Shown: positions 25,441 through 35,152, counted from the first letter of the stretch. The stretch: 64,000 bases of DNA from an uncultured Acetobacteraceae bacterium (GCA_946476985.1 CAMKWS010000007.1:1-64000); one strand, 5' to 3'. The notes: generated from the letters alone by a model not told the origin. A program made the numbers and translations.

Positions 25441-27150
25441 GTGGCAGATAAGGAGATGAAGCAGAGAATGTTGCGGCAAGAATCATATGAGGATGTATCG
25501 TCTCAGCCTTTCTCTTTATTGTCTCTAGAGAAGCTTTCTCCTCAGGGTTTTACTGCATTATGTGAGAAAATGTTGGCCCAAGGCGAGGCTGCCTCTGCGG
25601 TGAAGATAGCTGTGCAAGTGGGCCATGAAAGTAAGGATGTTCCTTTATTGATTGCGGCGGGGATGTGGCTTAGCAGCTATACGGCCCGGCATGATATTGT
25701 CATTGCTATTTTCAAAAAGGCCTTGCTTCTTATGCCTGAAGGCACAGCTTTGCTGGCGTCTTTACGGGGGGAGCTAAAGGTATTTCTTGCGGGGGCTTTG
25801 ATGGCCGCTGGGCAACATGAACAAGCCGTGGCGATGTTTATGGAAGTAGCGCAGACATGCCCTGAGCATAGAGTGATTGTGGGGGAGCATCTTTCGATGA
25901 TGCTTTTAGAGGTTGGCATGCCCGACCAAGCTGTAGCCGTGCTGGAGGCGTGGCTTAAAGAAGGCCCCGCATCTGTATCTCTCTACAATAATATGGGCTG
26001 CGCTTTGGAAAGGCTAAATCGCTCAGAAGAAGCATTGCGCTATTATCGAAAAGGGATTGACCTCTCTTCTATGCATGAGGCGGTTTCATTTGGGTATGCG
26101 ATTAGCTTGCTAAAGGCGGGCCATTTTGAAGAAGGTTTTCAACGCTATGTGCAACGGACGCCACGTATTCCTGATTTGACGTGCTGGTTTTACAAAAAAT
26201 TGCCCCGTCTGACGCAAGGGGTGAATTTAGCGGGGAAATATCTTCTTTTTTACCAAGAGCAAGGTTTGGGTGATACGATCCAATTCATTCGCTTTTTGCC
26301 TGAGATTCTTCGTCGAGCGGAGAAGGTCACTATAGCTGTAATGGCACCTTTATATCGGTTGATAAAAGAGAGCTTTCCTCAGGCTGATGTGTGTTTAATC
26401 TCAACCCTGGCACAAGAATCAGAACGTATAGCGGATTTTCATTTCTCTTGTCCGATACCAGACCTTCCTTATGTGTGTGGTATGAAGACATGGGCAGATC
26501 TGCCAGCTTTTTCCCCTTATCTGACTGTCCCGTTAGCGCGTCAAAAGGGTTTTGCGCGTTTGGTAGCTGATGTCGTGCATAAGGCAGATTGCGCTTGTGG
26601 GCGTGCTGTTGTGATGCCGGATAATCGTTCTGTTGTGGTAACGGAGTCTCCTGCTAAGAGGCGTTTAAGAGTGGGGTTAGTTTGGGCAGGAGAAGAGCGC
26701 TTCACTGCACAAGATGTTGCTGCCGACAAACGGCGTTCGACTAGTTTTGAGCAGATTATACAGGCGCTTGCTCCTGTTAAAGCGGATCTTTTCAACCTGC
26801 AATATGGGGCAAAGCGTAGTGAGCTGCATCAGGATGGGGGGCAACCTGTCTTGGATTTGATGGATGACGTGCAAGACATGGCCGACACAGCTGCCCTCAT
26901 GGAGAGTTTGGACCTGATTATCTCAGTAGATACGGCCCCTTTGCATCTCGCTGCGGCTCTGGGGCGGGAGGTATGGCTTATTAGCCGGTGGGATGCGTGT
27001 TGGCGGTGGGGTGATGAGGGCGAGAGGACCCCATGGTACCCTTCAATGAGGATATTTCGTGCACAAGAATTGTCTCTTGAGCCTGTGCTGAAGCAGGCGG
27101 GGGTGTGTTTGCGGGAGTATGTCGCTCGGTGGGAAAAGGAAGAAAACTGA
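25441..27150 (+). CDS. TPR-glycosyltransferase, FlmG-like candidate flagellin modifier
   Basis: A 569-residue protein with tetratricopeptide repeats in the first half (about 60-260; for example SLYNNMGCALERLNRSEEAL) and a GT-B type C-terminal domain with GLGDTIQFIRFLPEILR, RVGLVWAG and ISVDTAPLHLAAALGREVWL, ending in a WRWG...TPWYPSMRIF block. This TPR plus glycosyltransferase build is that of Caulobacter FlmG, which binds flagellin through its TPRs and transfers a nonulosonic sugar. The GTG at 25441 has GGGGGAG six bases upstream; the frame extends to 25360 only through a TTG. It overlaps the next glycosyltransferase by one base. Sugar and acceptor are inferred. Confidence 0.78.
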   Translation: MADKEMKQRMLRQESYEDVSSQPFSLLSLEKLSPQGFTALCEKMLAQGEAASAVKIAVQVGHESKDVPLLIAAGMWLSSYTARHDIVIAIFKKALLLMPEGTALLASLRGELKVFLAGALMAAGQHEQAVAMFMEVAQTCPEHRVIVGEHLSMMLLEVGMPDQAVAVLEAWLKEGPASVSLYNNMGCALERLNRSEEALRYYRKGIDLSSMHEAVSFGYAISLLKAGHFEEGFQRYVQRTPRIPDLTCWFYKKLPRLTQGVNLAGKYLLFYQEQGLGDTIQFIRFLPEILRRAEKVTIAVMAPLYRLIKESFPQADVCLISTLAQESERIADFHFSCPIPDLPYVCGMKTWADLPAFSPYLTVPLARQKGFARLVADVVHKADCACGRAVVMPDNRSVVVTESPAKRRLRVGLVWAGEERFTAQDVAADKRRSTSFEQIIQALAPVKADLFNLQYGAKRSELHQDGGQPVLDLMDDVQDMADTAALMESLDLIISVDTAPLHLAAALGREVWLISRWDACWRWGDEGERTPWYPSMRIFRAQELSLEPVLKQAGVCLREYVARWEKEEN

Positions 27151-28070
27151 TGCAGCCTTATAAAGTTGCTATTCTTATACGCACAAAAAATCGCCTTCCT
27201 TTTTTACGGCGCGCAGTGAAAACACTCATGGCGCAAAGTTTTCAGAGCTTTAAACTATATATTGTTAATGATGGTGGTGATGAAGCAGGTATTCGCCAAT
27301 GCCTGGAAGAGCATGGCCTGTTTTATGGCGATCGAGCGCTGTGCGTGTCATTACCTATGTCTACAGGGCGAGGAAGTGCTCTTTCAATTGGATTGAGCAT
27401 GGCGCGTGAGGAGTATCTGCTTATTCATGATGACGATGATACGCTAGAGCCAAGTTTTTTAGAGAAAACAGTTGGATTTTTAGAAAAAGATCGGTCTCAT
27501 TTTTTTGCTGGTGTGACAACGAGCAATTATGATGTTTATGAGCATGTAGAAGGTGATGAGATTATTATTGACCGCCGCACAGACCAGTTGGGTGGGAAGT
27601 CGGGATCAATGATTGATTATAGTTTATATCTTGCTCATGCGTGTATTGTGATGCCGATTACATTGCTATTTCGTCGCTCTGCTTTTTTGTCGGCAGGGAA
27701 TGCGAATACGATGATGAGCTATGTGGAGGATCATGATCTCTTTTTACGTCTTATGCGTTATGGCGAGATAGGTATCATTCCAGAGTTTTTATGTTCTTAT
27801 CATCAACGCCCCTCTACGGGCTCAGCATATGATTTGAGTCGAGATGAGGTGAGCTATTCTTACGAGATGGCTTATAAAAATTCAGTTATCAGAGATGCCC
27901 TGAATGGGAAGAGTTCTCTAAAGAATATGCAGGCTTATTTTATCAATCATAATCATTTGGACCGCTATTATATGGGGCAATTGTCTCAACAGGTGGGGCA
28001 GCTTCAGGAGGCTTTTTCTGAGATGTCTCAGTTAATGAAGGCGGTTTTAACGCATCTTGCCCGCCAATAA
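27150..28070 (+). CDS. Glycosyltransferase family 2
   Basis: A 306-residue GT-A enzyme. It begins YKVAILIRTKNRLPFLRRAV, has LYIVNDGG for the nucleotide-sugar site and HDDDDTLEP as the metal-binding acidic motif (about 90-98), followed by YVEDHDLFLRLMRYG, the usual acceptor-side ED motif. The ATG overlaps the stop of the TPR-glycosyltransferase (TGATG), so both are one unit and probably act on the same glycan. No membrane segment is seen, so it is cytoplasmic. The donor sugar is not known. Confidence 0.85.
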   Translation: MQPYKVAILIRTKNRLPFLRRAVKTLMAQSFQSFKLYIVNDGGDEAGIRQCLEEHGLFYGDRALCVSLPMSTGRGSALSIGLSMAREEYLLIHDDDDTLEPSFLEKTVGFLEKDRSHFFAGVTTSNYDVYEHVEGDEIIIDRRTDQLGGKSGSMIDYSLYLAHACIVMPITLLFRRSAFLSAGNANTMMSYVEDHDLFLRLMRYGEIGIIPEFLCSYHQRPSTGSAYDLSRDEVSYSYEMAYKNSVIRDALNGKSSLKNMQAYFINHNHLDRYYMGQLSQQVGQLQEAFSEMSQLMKAVLTHLARQ

Positions 28071-28099
28071 GGAGGGGTGGGGAGATTGATATATTTAGC

Positions 28100-29011
28100 T
28101 CAATAAGCTTCTTCATGCGGCATCCCTGAGACAGTATGGATGGGCGTTGCACGATATGAGGCGAGGTTTCTGCCTTTTTGTGAGGTCTCCATTCTTTTGT
28201 GAGGAGGGGGAGGCATAGCCGCACGAAATAAACCTTTAAAAGGATGAAACACATGGTGGGGGTAAGGGGAGGCAGGGCGTATTATCGGCGCAGATGTCGT
28301 CTTAGGCTGGCCATGTGAAGAGGAATTGTGAGGGAAAAGGCTATGCTGGTTAGAGAAAAGAGGTTTTGCAGCATGATCCAGCTTGACGGAGGAATGTGTA
28401 ATGCTCTGTTGGGGTGTGGGCAAAAGAGGGGCAGGAACGCTGTGAGGTGTTGCCCATTCTTTGAGGACACGCTGTAAATAAGGTGTACCGATATCAGGTG
28501 TTTGAGAGTGATATGCTGCTGCAGCATTCGGCCAGCTACCTGTTTTTTCACGCATTTTTTGTAAAAATAAGCCTGCATAATGTGCATTGCTATAGGGATC
28601 AAAAGCGATTTCAAGAGAGGGGAATGCTTCAGGATGATGCAGGATATTGACTTGCATACAGCCGATATCAAGGGAGGTGACGCCTTGTTTCTGTAATTGC
28701 CGCACAGCAGCTATAGCGGCATTGCGTGAAGCATAGCGGTATCCCACTCCTGCGGCATTCACACTCCATGGCCATGGTTGCAATATGCCTTGAGAGTCTG
28801 GTTGACCTGTTTCGACCCTGCTAATGGCAGAGAGAAAGCCTTCAGGCAGGCGGAGCGAACGTTCTACTTGTGCGGTAGCAAGGCTACACAGGTTAGAAAC
28901 AGCCGTATTTGTGCTTAATGTTTGGCCATGTGCAGATATAGGGCAGATGATTAACCGCATATAAAAAAGACATATGATGGTGCGTGTGAAGAGAGGATAA
29001 CCTTGCTTCAT
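28100..29011 (-). CDS. Secreted SLT-type lytic transglycosylase
   Basis: A soluble lytic transglycosylase of about 303 residues with a signal peptide ending near ISAHG. The catalytic domain (about 45-180) has AISRVETGQ with the catalytic Glu, VTSLDIGCMQVNILHHPEAF and FDPYSNAHYAGLFL, then NAAAAYHSQT, as in VirB1-like members. The C-terminal third is proline- and histidine-rich and disordered. FlgJ here (30400) lacks a muramidase domain, so this enzyme is the likely peptidoglycan cutter for rod passage, as SltF is in Rhodobacter. The frame opens at a GTG at 29032; the ATG at 29011 is preferred, with weak support. Confidence 0.85.
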   Translation of the reverse strand: MKQGYPLFTRTIICLFYMRLIICPISAHGQTLSTNTAVSNLCSLATAQVERSLRLPEGFLSAISRVETGQPDSQGILQPWPWSVNAAGVGYRYASRNAAIAAVRQLQKQGVTSLDIGCMQVNILHHPEAFPSLEIAFDPYSNAHYAGLFLQKMREKTGSWPNAAAAYHSQTPDIGTPYLQRVLKEWATPHSVPAPLLPTPQQSITHSSVKLDHAAKPLFSNQHSLFPHNSSSHGQPKTTSAPIIRPASPYPHHVFHPFKGLFRAAMPPPPHKRMETSQKGRNLASYRATPIHTVSGMPHEEAY

Positions 29012-29185
29012 AAGATACGATATGCCTTTCACTTATCTTGCAATATCCATCATTATGGCGATAATTTTGATAATAAGCTATGAAATTACTTTAAACTAAG
29101 GCATAAAATGTCTTTGTGTAAGTTTATATTTGCCTTTGTATGTGATTTAAATAAGGTTAGATATGCGCATAGGAGAGTCTATTCA

Positions 29186-30358
29186 ATGTTTTTGAAGCCC
29201 TATCAGGGAATGTCGATCCACTTGCGGAAGAAAAATATAGTGTCGTTTTGTCACATATTGTGCGTAACGATGAGCCTGCTGCTGGTGGGGGGGCTATATG
29301 TTCCTTCAGCACAGGCATCTGTCGTACGGATTAAAGATATTGTTGATTATGAAGGCATACGGGACAACCAGCTTGTAGGGTATGGGCTTGTTGTTGGGCT
29401 GAATGGCACAGGGGATAGGCTCACAAATACAATCTTCACTCGTGAGACATTGATAGGAATGTTGAATAGGCTTGGGGTAAATATTCGAGATAAAGCCATT
29501 CAGTTACAAACGCATAACACCGCAGCTGTGATGGTTACAGCAACGTTACCGCCGTTCTCTCATGGAGGGAGCCGGATTGATGTAACCGTTTCTGCTGTGG
29601 GCGATGCGCAAAGTCTTACTGGTGGAACATTGATTGTTACGCCGCTGCAAGCGGCAGATGGGGAGGTGTATGCCGTAGCACAAGGCTCTTTGGTGACGAA
29701 TGCTTTTACCGCGCAGGGGCCTGGGGCGAGTGCGACACGCAATGTTCCAACGAGTGGACATATTGCTAATGGTGCTGTTGTTGAGCGCGAGGTGCCCGTT
29801 TTATTGGGCGCTAGTGGGATTATTCATCTTGCTTTGAAGAACTCTAATTACACAACGGCTGTGCGTATTGCTGAGGTGATTAACGCGCATATGGGTAGTA
29901 ATACTGCACGTGTTGATGACCCGCGAACAGTGGCGGTGAATTTAGCCGGGCGCAATGTTTCTCGTGCGTTATATGAGATCGGAGATCTCACTGTCGCGCC
30001 AGATACGATGGCAAAAGTTATTGTGGATGAAGCTGCGGGGACGATTGTTATCGGGGATAATGTACGTATCTCCACAGTGGCGATTGCGCAGGGGAATTTG
30101 ACAGTTCAGGTCGTGTCGAACCCAGAGGTCGTACAACCTAATGCGCTGGGTGGTGGTCAGACGGCTGTTGTCCCGCGAACGCAGATCAACGCCACAACGG
30201 ATAGAGAGCATAAAATTGGCATTTTGGAAGATAGTCCATCTCTTTCGAGCTTGGTGACGGGGCTTAATGCGCTGGGGGTAGGACCACGGGACATGATTAG
30301 TATCCTACAGGCGATTAAAGCTGATGGTGCCTTACAGGCAGAGCTAGAGGTTCGCTAG
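29186..30358 (+). CDS. flgI: Flagellar P-ring protein FlgI
   Basis: FlgI forms the periplasmic P-ring. It has a signal peptide ending PSAQA, then VVRIKDIVDYEGIRDNQLVGYGLVVGLNGTGD, the block PPFSHGGSRIDVTVSAVGDA, and the C-terminal NALGVGPRDMISILQAIKADGAL, all diagnostic. The frame begins at 29108, but the ATG at 29186 follows AGGAGAG with about nine bases, giving 390 residues. flgJ begins 41 bp downstream. FlgA, its chaperone, is encoded far away at 13039. Confidence 0.95.
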   Translation: MFLKPYQGMSIHLRKKNIVSFCHILCVTMSLLLVGGLYVPSAQASVVRIKDIVDYEGIRDNQLVGYGLVVGLNGTGDRLTNTIFTRETLIGMLNRLGVNIRDKAIQLQTHNTAAVMVTATLPPFSHGGSRIDVTVSAVGDAQSLTGGTLIVTPLQAADGEVYAVAQGSLVTNAFTAQGPGASATRNVPTSGHIANGAVVEREVPVLLGASGIIHLALKNSNYTTAVRIAEVINAHMGSNTARVDDPRTVAVNLAGRNVSRALYEIGDLTVAPDTMAKVIVDEAAGTIVIGDNVRISTVAIAQGNLTVQVVSNPEVVQPNALGGGQTAVVPRTQINATTDREHKIGILEDSPSLSSLVTGLNALGVGPRDMISILQAIKADGALQAELEVR

Positions 30359-30399
30359 GTTTCTTAGAGGTATGCGTGCCTATAAAGGAGGCATTTATT

Positions 30400-30765
30400 A
30401 TGTCTGTTTCAGTTCATCATATTCATGCTGTGCTAGGGCAGCATTCTGCGCACACTGCGGTGTCATCTTCATCGGGTTCGTCTGAGGGCGATGATAAAAT
30501 TCGCAAAACAGCGCAAGATTTTGAGGCTATGGCCTTAGGTGAGATGCTCCAGCCGATGTTTGAGACAGTGGATATGTCGAGCGGCCCTTTTGGTGGTGGC
30601 AGTGCGGAGAAGCAGTATCAGTCTCTTCAAATTTTAGAGTTGGGGAAGCAGCTTGCTAAAAGCGGTGGGGTCGGGATTGCGCATCAAGTGTATGGCAAAA
30701 TGCAAGAGATGCAGCAGGCCCACAATGGGCAACGCGCTTTAGCCGTGAGAAAGGATACCCCATGA
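30400..30765 (+). CDS. flgJ: Rod-binding protein FlgJ (no muramidase domain)
   Basis: A 121-residue protein with only the rod-cap domain of FlgJ: KIRKTAQDFEAMALGEMLQPMFETV and KQYQSLQILELGKQLAKSGGVGIAHQVYGKM. Enterobacterial FlgJ has an added glucosaminidase half; alphaproteobacterial ones usually lack it. AAAGGAGG eight bases before the ATG at 30400 decides the start over an upstream GTG. It overlaps the next gene by four bases (ATGA). Confidence 0.92.
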   Translation: MSVSVHHIHAVLGQHSAHTAVSSSSGSSEGDDKIRKTAQDFEAMALGEMLQPMFETVDMSSGPFGGGSAEKQYQSLQILELGKQLAKSGGVGIAHQVYGKMQEMQQAHNGQRALAVRKDTP

Positions 30766-31262
30766 AGCGGTCTTGGTGGGATGAAACTGTACGCCGTGTG
30801 CGGGGTCGATTGTCTCTTGAGACGGAAGGCCAGCATTATAGTGAGGATATGGAAACAGCTCGGCCGTCTATTTCGCTCTTATTGCGGAGTTTTACGCAAG
30901 CGATAGAGATCATGGCACGAGAGAATAAGCTGCTAGAGCGGGGAGCCACATTGGAAGCAACAGCGTTATTGCCAGAGAAAAAAGCTATTATAGAAGGGTT
31001 AAGTCAACTTATAGCACGTACGCAGGCTATGAGGGGGCAGTTTGATCATTTGCCAGAGAGTTTAAAACAGGTGCAGGTGCGCTTTAGTGAAGTAGCAGAC
31101 AAAAATCGCTTATTGCTCCAGCAGGCAATGGTTACGCAGGATGCTATCATGAAGATTCTAGTTGAGAGCGCTGTAGAAGATACGCGCCATGGCTATAGCC
31201 GCACGGGCGAAGTAGGAGCGGACATATCTCGTGCAGCACTCTCATTAAATGACCGTGTGTAA
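30762..31262 (+). CDS. flgN: FlgN-like export chaperone
   Basis: A 166-residue, mostly helical protein. A long helix region (about 40-135) with heptad character, LLRSFTQAIEIMARENKLLERG, and ALLPEKKAIIEGLSQLI is like FlgN, the cytoplasmic chaperone for FlgK and FlgL. FlgN is weakly conserved, so the call rests on helical build, size and its position right after flgJ with an ATGA overlap. It ends ten bases from the converging lipoprotein gene. Confidence 0.65.
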   Translation: MKRSWWDETVRRVRGRLSLETEGQHYSEDMETARPSISLLLRSFTQAIEIMARENKLLERGATLEATALLPEKKAIIEGLSQLIARTQAMRGQFDHLPESLKQVQVRFSEVADKNRLLLQQAMVTQDAIMKILVESAVEDTRHGYSRTGEVGADISRAALSLNDRV

Positions 31263-31272
31263 TCGGGAAATA

Positions 31273-31770
31273 TTACCAATAATTGCCGATCATATGGCGG
31301 GGTTGGTTATTGTCCGGGTCGGCTGCGGGGCTCCAAACCGTCCAATCCCATGCGGCAGTGTCTCGCCGGTTCTCTGCTATCATATTATGGGGTTGTAGCT
31401 CCTCCGGAAGGGAGGATTTATCCGTACTGTTGTGTTTGTCTTCTTGTTTATGGGAGGATGACAGGATGATTTTTAGGTTTTCGTAAGCCTTTTGATCACC
31501 CATGTAAACGCACCCACATGCCACAGGATCTGCATAAAGATAGATGGGCATTCCTTCTGCGGAAGGACGATAGGTTAATGATCCCGGGGGAAGAAGATTC
31601 ATAAGAGTGTAGCGCGCTGTTGTGTTTGCTGGATGAGCAATAAAGCCCGCCTGGCTCAGTGCTATCCCTTTGTTAAGGTAAGGCTGTGCAGGGCGGATAC
31701 ATGCCGTAAGGCTAAGGGACAGCATACTAAATGTGCCGAGCAAGAGGGTGGTACGTCTCTTTATGTTCAT
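31273..31770 (-). CDS. Hypothetical lipoprotein
   Basis: A 165-residue protein with a signal sequence and lipobox LTAC (Cys24). The mature part has a CGC motif in VACGCVYMGDQKAYENL and a Trp-rich end (AAWDWTVWSP); I do not recognise a family. It follows the GT25 gene with a four-base overlap (ATGA), so they are one unit. An envelope role is suggested by the lipid anchor only. Confidence 0.75.
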   Translation of the reverse strand: MNIKRRTTLLLGTFSMLSLSLTACIRPAQPYLNKGIALSQAGFIAHPANTTARYTLMNLLPPGSLTYRPSAEGMPIYLYADPVACGCVYMGDQKAYENLKIILSSSHKQEDKHNSTDKSSLPEELQPHNMIAENRRDTAAWDWTVWSPAADPDNNQPRHMIGNYW

Positions 31771-32507
31771 AGTGTGTCTTTCTCTGCTTTATTGAGGCTT
31801 TGTTCTGATAAGTTATCAGTTACGACAAGAGGAGGAAGGCATACATATGCTTTCATATCTGCGTAATGGCGGTTCATAATATGGTCGACACTTGTTGTAA
31901 TAAGTGTGCGGTTACCAAGGCCGGGGTAAGAGATAGGAAAAGACGTAAAAGGCAGGCAGCGCTGCATAAGGGCTACAGCCCCACGAGGGGAGAGAGCATA
32001 GCCGCAGATGCCAAAAGCTTGTTTTAACCTGAACGCCATGCTGGTGATGTCTTGTGTACGGAAGGTCTCAATAGCTCGACGTACATGGTCTTGGGAAAAA
32101 TGAGCGATACAGTCTGTTAGGCCGGGGAGAAGGTCGTAATGCAATGGAGCATCGGAGTTTTGTCCCCACAGGATAATCTCCCAATCATCAGGGAGGGATG
32201 AAATAATGCGTTGGCTTTCGGTCTCAAAATTTCTGCACAGGAACGCATCATCTTCAAAAATATGCGCAGGTTGATCTGACCGTGCGATATGGCCCCATAG
32301 GGCGATATGGGTCATACCGGAGCCAAGTGCTCCTGCTGTAAAGTCACAATCTGTACGGATAAACCCGGCATCAATGGCGTCTTGTCGATTGAGAGATTTT
32401 CCATCAATGCCTGGGGCGTGTTGAATATTAGGAATATGACGATTTACACGTATGAAACGTTCTAGCCGATCCGGCGTACGTGAGAGACTGATGACATATT
32501 TCTTCAT
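31767..32507 (-). CDS. Glycosyltransferase family 25 (LPS-type)
   Basis: A 246-residue GT25 enzyme. Family features are the start KKYVISLSRTPDRLERF, GALGSGMTHIALWGHI and HIFEDDAFLC with the DxD-like acidic pair, then GYALSPRGAVALMQ. Such enzymes add galactose or other hexoses to LPS oligosaccharides or proteins. The ATG at 32507 has GAAGG six bases upstream; the frame continues to 32558 without a better start. It lies among flagellar operons on the opposite strand. Its acceptor may be LPS or flagellin; the sequence does not say. Confidence 0.85.
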   Translation of the reverse strand: MKKYVISLSRTPDRLERFIRVNRHIPNIQHAPGIDGKSLNRQDAIDAGFIRTDCDFTAGALGSGMTHIALWGHIARSDQPAHIFEDDAFLCRNFETESQRIISSLPDDWEIILWGQNSDAPLHYDLLPGLTDCIAHFSQDHVRRAIETFRTQDITSMAFRLKQAFGICGYALSPRGAVALMQRCLPFTSFPISYPGLGNRTLITTSVDHIMNRHYADMKAYVCLPPLVVTDNLSEQSLNKAEKDTL

Positions 32508-32734
32508 AATGGCCTTCTCTAGGCTTGTTTTGCACTCATGAACCATGAATAGAATCATATATAATGCTTATTGTTGGTAACTTTTCCATATATTTATAGG
32601 TTTAGATGTTAAAAATAAGGCCATTTTTATATTTTGTTAATGAAATTTCTTTATAGGGTATGACTTGTATGGGGTGCGTACAGCAAGGCGTACCGTGTGA
32701 TATGGGCATGATTGGGAACTAATGGAGAGAAAAA

Positions 32735-33577
32735 ATGGGTCTTGCTGGCATTTCTCCAGTGTCTCAATTCCTTATAGCACGTAAGGATGAGGCAAAAGCA
32801 GCGGCCGATTATGTGCAGTCTAGCCAAGAAGATAAGCGCATAGTGGCTGATTTTCGAGCTAAGGCTCCGAATATCACCACAGCTGACCAGTTGATGAAGG
32901 ACTATTCATCTAACCAGGTTGTTTTGGGGGCGTATAATCTAAGGGAGCTCATGTCTCAGAGGGCATTGGAGGCAAAGCTACTCACACAGGACCCAGCGTC
33001 TTCAACCTCTTTAGCGAGAAGTTCTGCAAAAGCTAGTTGGTTGGCCTTGGCAGATGCTTTCGCCAGTATGGGGGCTGGTAAAGGTACGGCTACAGCAACG
33101 CCGTTTACCTCTTCGATGATTAATAAGACGATTACAGCTTATGAGCAGCGCCAATATGAAAATAGCTCAGCTATGCAAAAGCATGGTGTTGGGGATGCGT
33201 TATATTTTACGCGAACAATGGTTAGTGGGAAAGTCCAGAATCTTAATGATCTAATGTCTGACACAACGCTGCTTAAGGTTGTTGAAGTTGTCAACGGCTA
33301 TGATCCAGATCAGTTTGGCGCGCTAGGATTTGATCAGCAAAAGCGTATTTTGGCTAATCGGGTGGATATAAAGAAGCTTTCAGACCCGAAGCAAGTGGAG
33401 CGTTATGCTGAGCAATATCTTGCGCAGCTTCAGGTGCATCCAGATTTTAATAAGAATGATAAGCCCGCCAATATGATGGATCTCTTTGGTGGGGATGATG
33501 GAGAGGATGGAATTCTAGCCCTATTTGGAGGGAGTTCTGGAGGGGATGCAGTATCTGAAATTCTTAGCCTTTTCTAA
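32735..33577 (+). CDS. DUF1217-family flagellar protein
   Basis: A 280-residue protein with the DUF1217 pattern: a helical start SPVSQFLIARKDEAKAAADY, AKAPNITTADQLMKDY, an LMSQRALEAKLL helix, GKVQNLNDLMSDTTLLKVV and the later LGFDQQKRILANRVDIKKLSDPKQVE. It is a widespread alphaproteobacterial family found in flagellar clusters; molecular role unknown. The last 40 residues are Gly/Asp-rich. A good Shine-Dalgarno (GGAGAG) precedes the ATG. It heads the fliI-fliJ unit, 27 bp before fliI. Confidence 0.8.
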   Translation: MGLAGISPVSQFLIARKDEAKAAADYVQSSQEDKRIVADFRAKAPNITTADQLMKDYSSNQVVLGAYNLRELMSQRALEAKLLTQDPASSTSLARSSAKASWLALADAFASMGAGKGTATATPFTSSMINKTITAYEQRQYENSSAMQKHGVGDALYFTRTMVSGKVQNLNDLMSDTTLLKVVEVVNGYDPDQFGALGFDQQKRILANRVDIKKLSDPKQVERYAEQYLAQLQVHPDFNKNDKPANMMDLFGGDDGEDGILALFGGSSGGDAVSEILSLF

Positions 33578-33604
33578 GCATTATCTTAGATGGAGGAGCT
33601 TGTT

Positions 33605-35152
33605 GTGAGGGAGACAGCACCAGATCGTACCATGGTGACTTCTGTTGGGCGTGAGCTGCCTCCAACAGGGTTTTCTATGCCCGATTTTGAAGCATTTTTT
33701 CAGAAAATTAGACATCAGAGGGAAACATTCTTTACGTCCTTGCAGGGGGTGGAGCCTGTCTTAAAGGGTGTTTCAAAGGTGCTACAACCCGCAGCGGCGA
33801 CGGTTGCCTTGGGGCACTTGGAAGGGCGGGTTGTCGATGTTTCAGGCTTGTCCGTTACGATTGCGGGGCTATGCGAGTTTACGGCTGTGGGGGACCATGT
33901 CGCTATTCACTCTGTAGATGGTCGGCAGATTACTGCGGAGATTGTCGCGTTTAAGCGTGAACTTGCTATAGCTATGTCATATGAGCCGATAGCGGGCATT
34001 GGTGCGGGGTGCCCGGTTATTTTTTCTCTTCATGCGCCGAAGCAGAGGCAAAGGCAAGCTGGGGGTGTATTGGAGGTTAATGAGTCGTGGATTGGCCGTG
34101 TAGTGGACCCGATGGGGCAGCCGTTGGATGGGCAAGGCCCTCTTCTGCCTGGTGGTGGGATGCAGAGGCGTCATGCACAACCCCCTCTCGCAACAAAACG
34201 GGCACGGCTTGGAGGTAGGATAGACCTTGGCATAAAAGCAATGAACCTGTTTACCACATGCCGGCAGGGGCAGCGTTTGGGGTTGTTTGCTGGGTCTGGT
34301 GTCGGGAAGTCCACATTGATGGGAATGCTTGCACGTGAGACGGCGTGTGATGTTGCGGTAATCTCTCTTGTTGGAGAGCGAGGAAGAGAGGTACGTGATT
34401 TTATAGAGGATGATCTTGGGCCCGCAGGTCTGGCAAAGTCTGTACTCGTGGTCGCAACATCAGATAGCTCAGCACTTATGCGACGTGAGGCTGCGTATAG
34501 TGCTATGGCTATCGCGGAATATTATCGAGACCAAGGCAAGTCCGTTTTATTGTTGATGGATAGTGTGACGCGTTTTTGCCAGGCCTTGCGGGAGATTGGC
34601 TTATCCTCTGGTGAAGTGCCTGCAACGCGTGGGTATCCTCCTGGTGTGTTTGCCACTTTGCCTCGTTTGTTGGAGCGGGCAGGGCCGGGGAAGGTGCAAA
34701 AAGGCGGTAAAGCGGGGCAAATTACGGCTGTTTTTTCAGTGCTGGTGGAGGGGGATGACCAAAATGAGCCTGTGGCGGATGCTGTACGGGGTATTTTGGA
34801 TGGTCACGTCGTTTTAGAACGTGAGATTGCTGAAGCGGGGCGTTATCCAGCTATTAGTGTATTGCAGTCTCTATCACGCTCGGTGCCTGGGTGTAATTCG
34901 GCAGAAGAAAATGAGCTAGTTATGCAGGCACGGCATCTTTTGGCGGTGTGGGAGGATGTACGTGATCTGGTGCGTCTCGGAGCTTATAAGCCGGGGGGGG
35001 ATCGTGCCGCAGATCGTGCGGTACGTTTAGGGCCGCAATTGGAGAAGTTTCTTACGCAGGCAAAGAATGAAGCCGTGACGATAGAGGATTCTTTTGCGGG
35101 GCTTGCGCAGCTTTTGGAGCAAGATGACGAGCATGAAGATAATTGGGTATGA
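33605..35152 (+). CDS. fliI: Flagellum-specific ATPase FliI
   Basis: FliI is the F1-beta-like ATPase of the export apparatus. The roughly 515-residue protein has Walker A GLFAGSGVGKST, Walker B LLLMDSVTRFCQAL, GERGREVRDFI and the SGEVPATRGYPPGVFATLPRLLERAG block. The frame has an ATG at 33590, but its GGAGGAG is better used as Shine-Dalgarno for the GTG at 33605. It is longer than E. coli FliI (457) because of N-terminal residues. It overlaps fliJ by four bases (ATGA). Confidence 0.95.
   Translation: MRETAPDRTMVTSVGRELPPTGFSMPDFEAFFQKIRHQRETFFTSLQGVEPVLKGVSKVLQPAAATVALGHLEGRVVDVSGLSVTIAGLCEFTAVGDHVAIHSVDGRQITAEIVAFKRELAIAMSYEPIAGIGAGCPVIFSLHAPKQRQRQAGGVLEVNESWIGRVVDPMGQPLDGQGPLLPGGGMQRRHAQPPLATKRARLGGRIDLGIKAMNLFTTCRQGQRLGLFAGSGVGKSTLMGMLARETACDVAVISLVGERGREVRDFIEDDLGPAGLAKSVLVVATSDSSALMRREAAYSAMAIAEYYRDQGKSVLLLMDSVTRFCQALREIGLSSGEVPATRGYPPGVFATLPRLLERAGPGKVQKGGKAGQITAVFSVLVEGDDQNEPVADAVRGILDGHVVLEREIAEAGRYPAISVLQSLSRSVPGCNSAEENELVMQARHLLAVWEDVRDLVRLGAYKPGGDRAADRAVRLGPQLEKFLTQAKNEAVTIEDSFAGLAQLLEQDDEHEDNWV

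Noticed and set aside
32660-32700. Possible sigma-54 site before the DUF1217 gene
   Set aside because: TGGGGTGCGTACAGCA has the right GG/GC spacing but matches the consensus poorly elsewhere.
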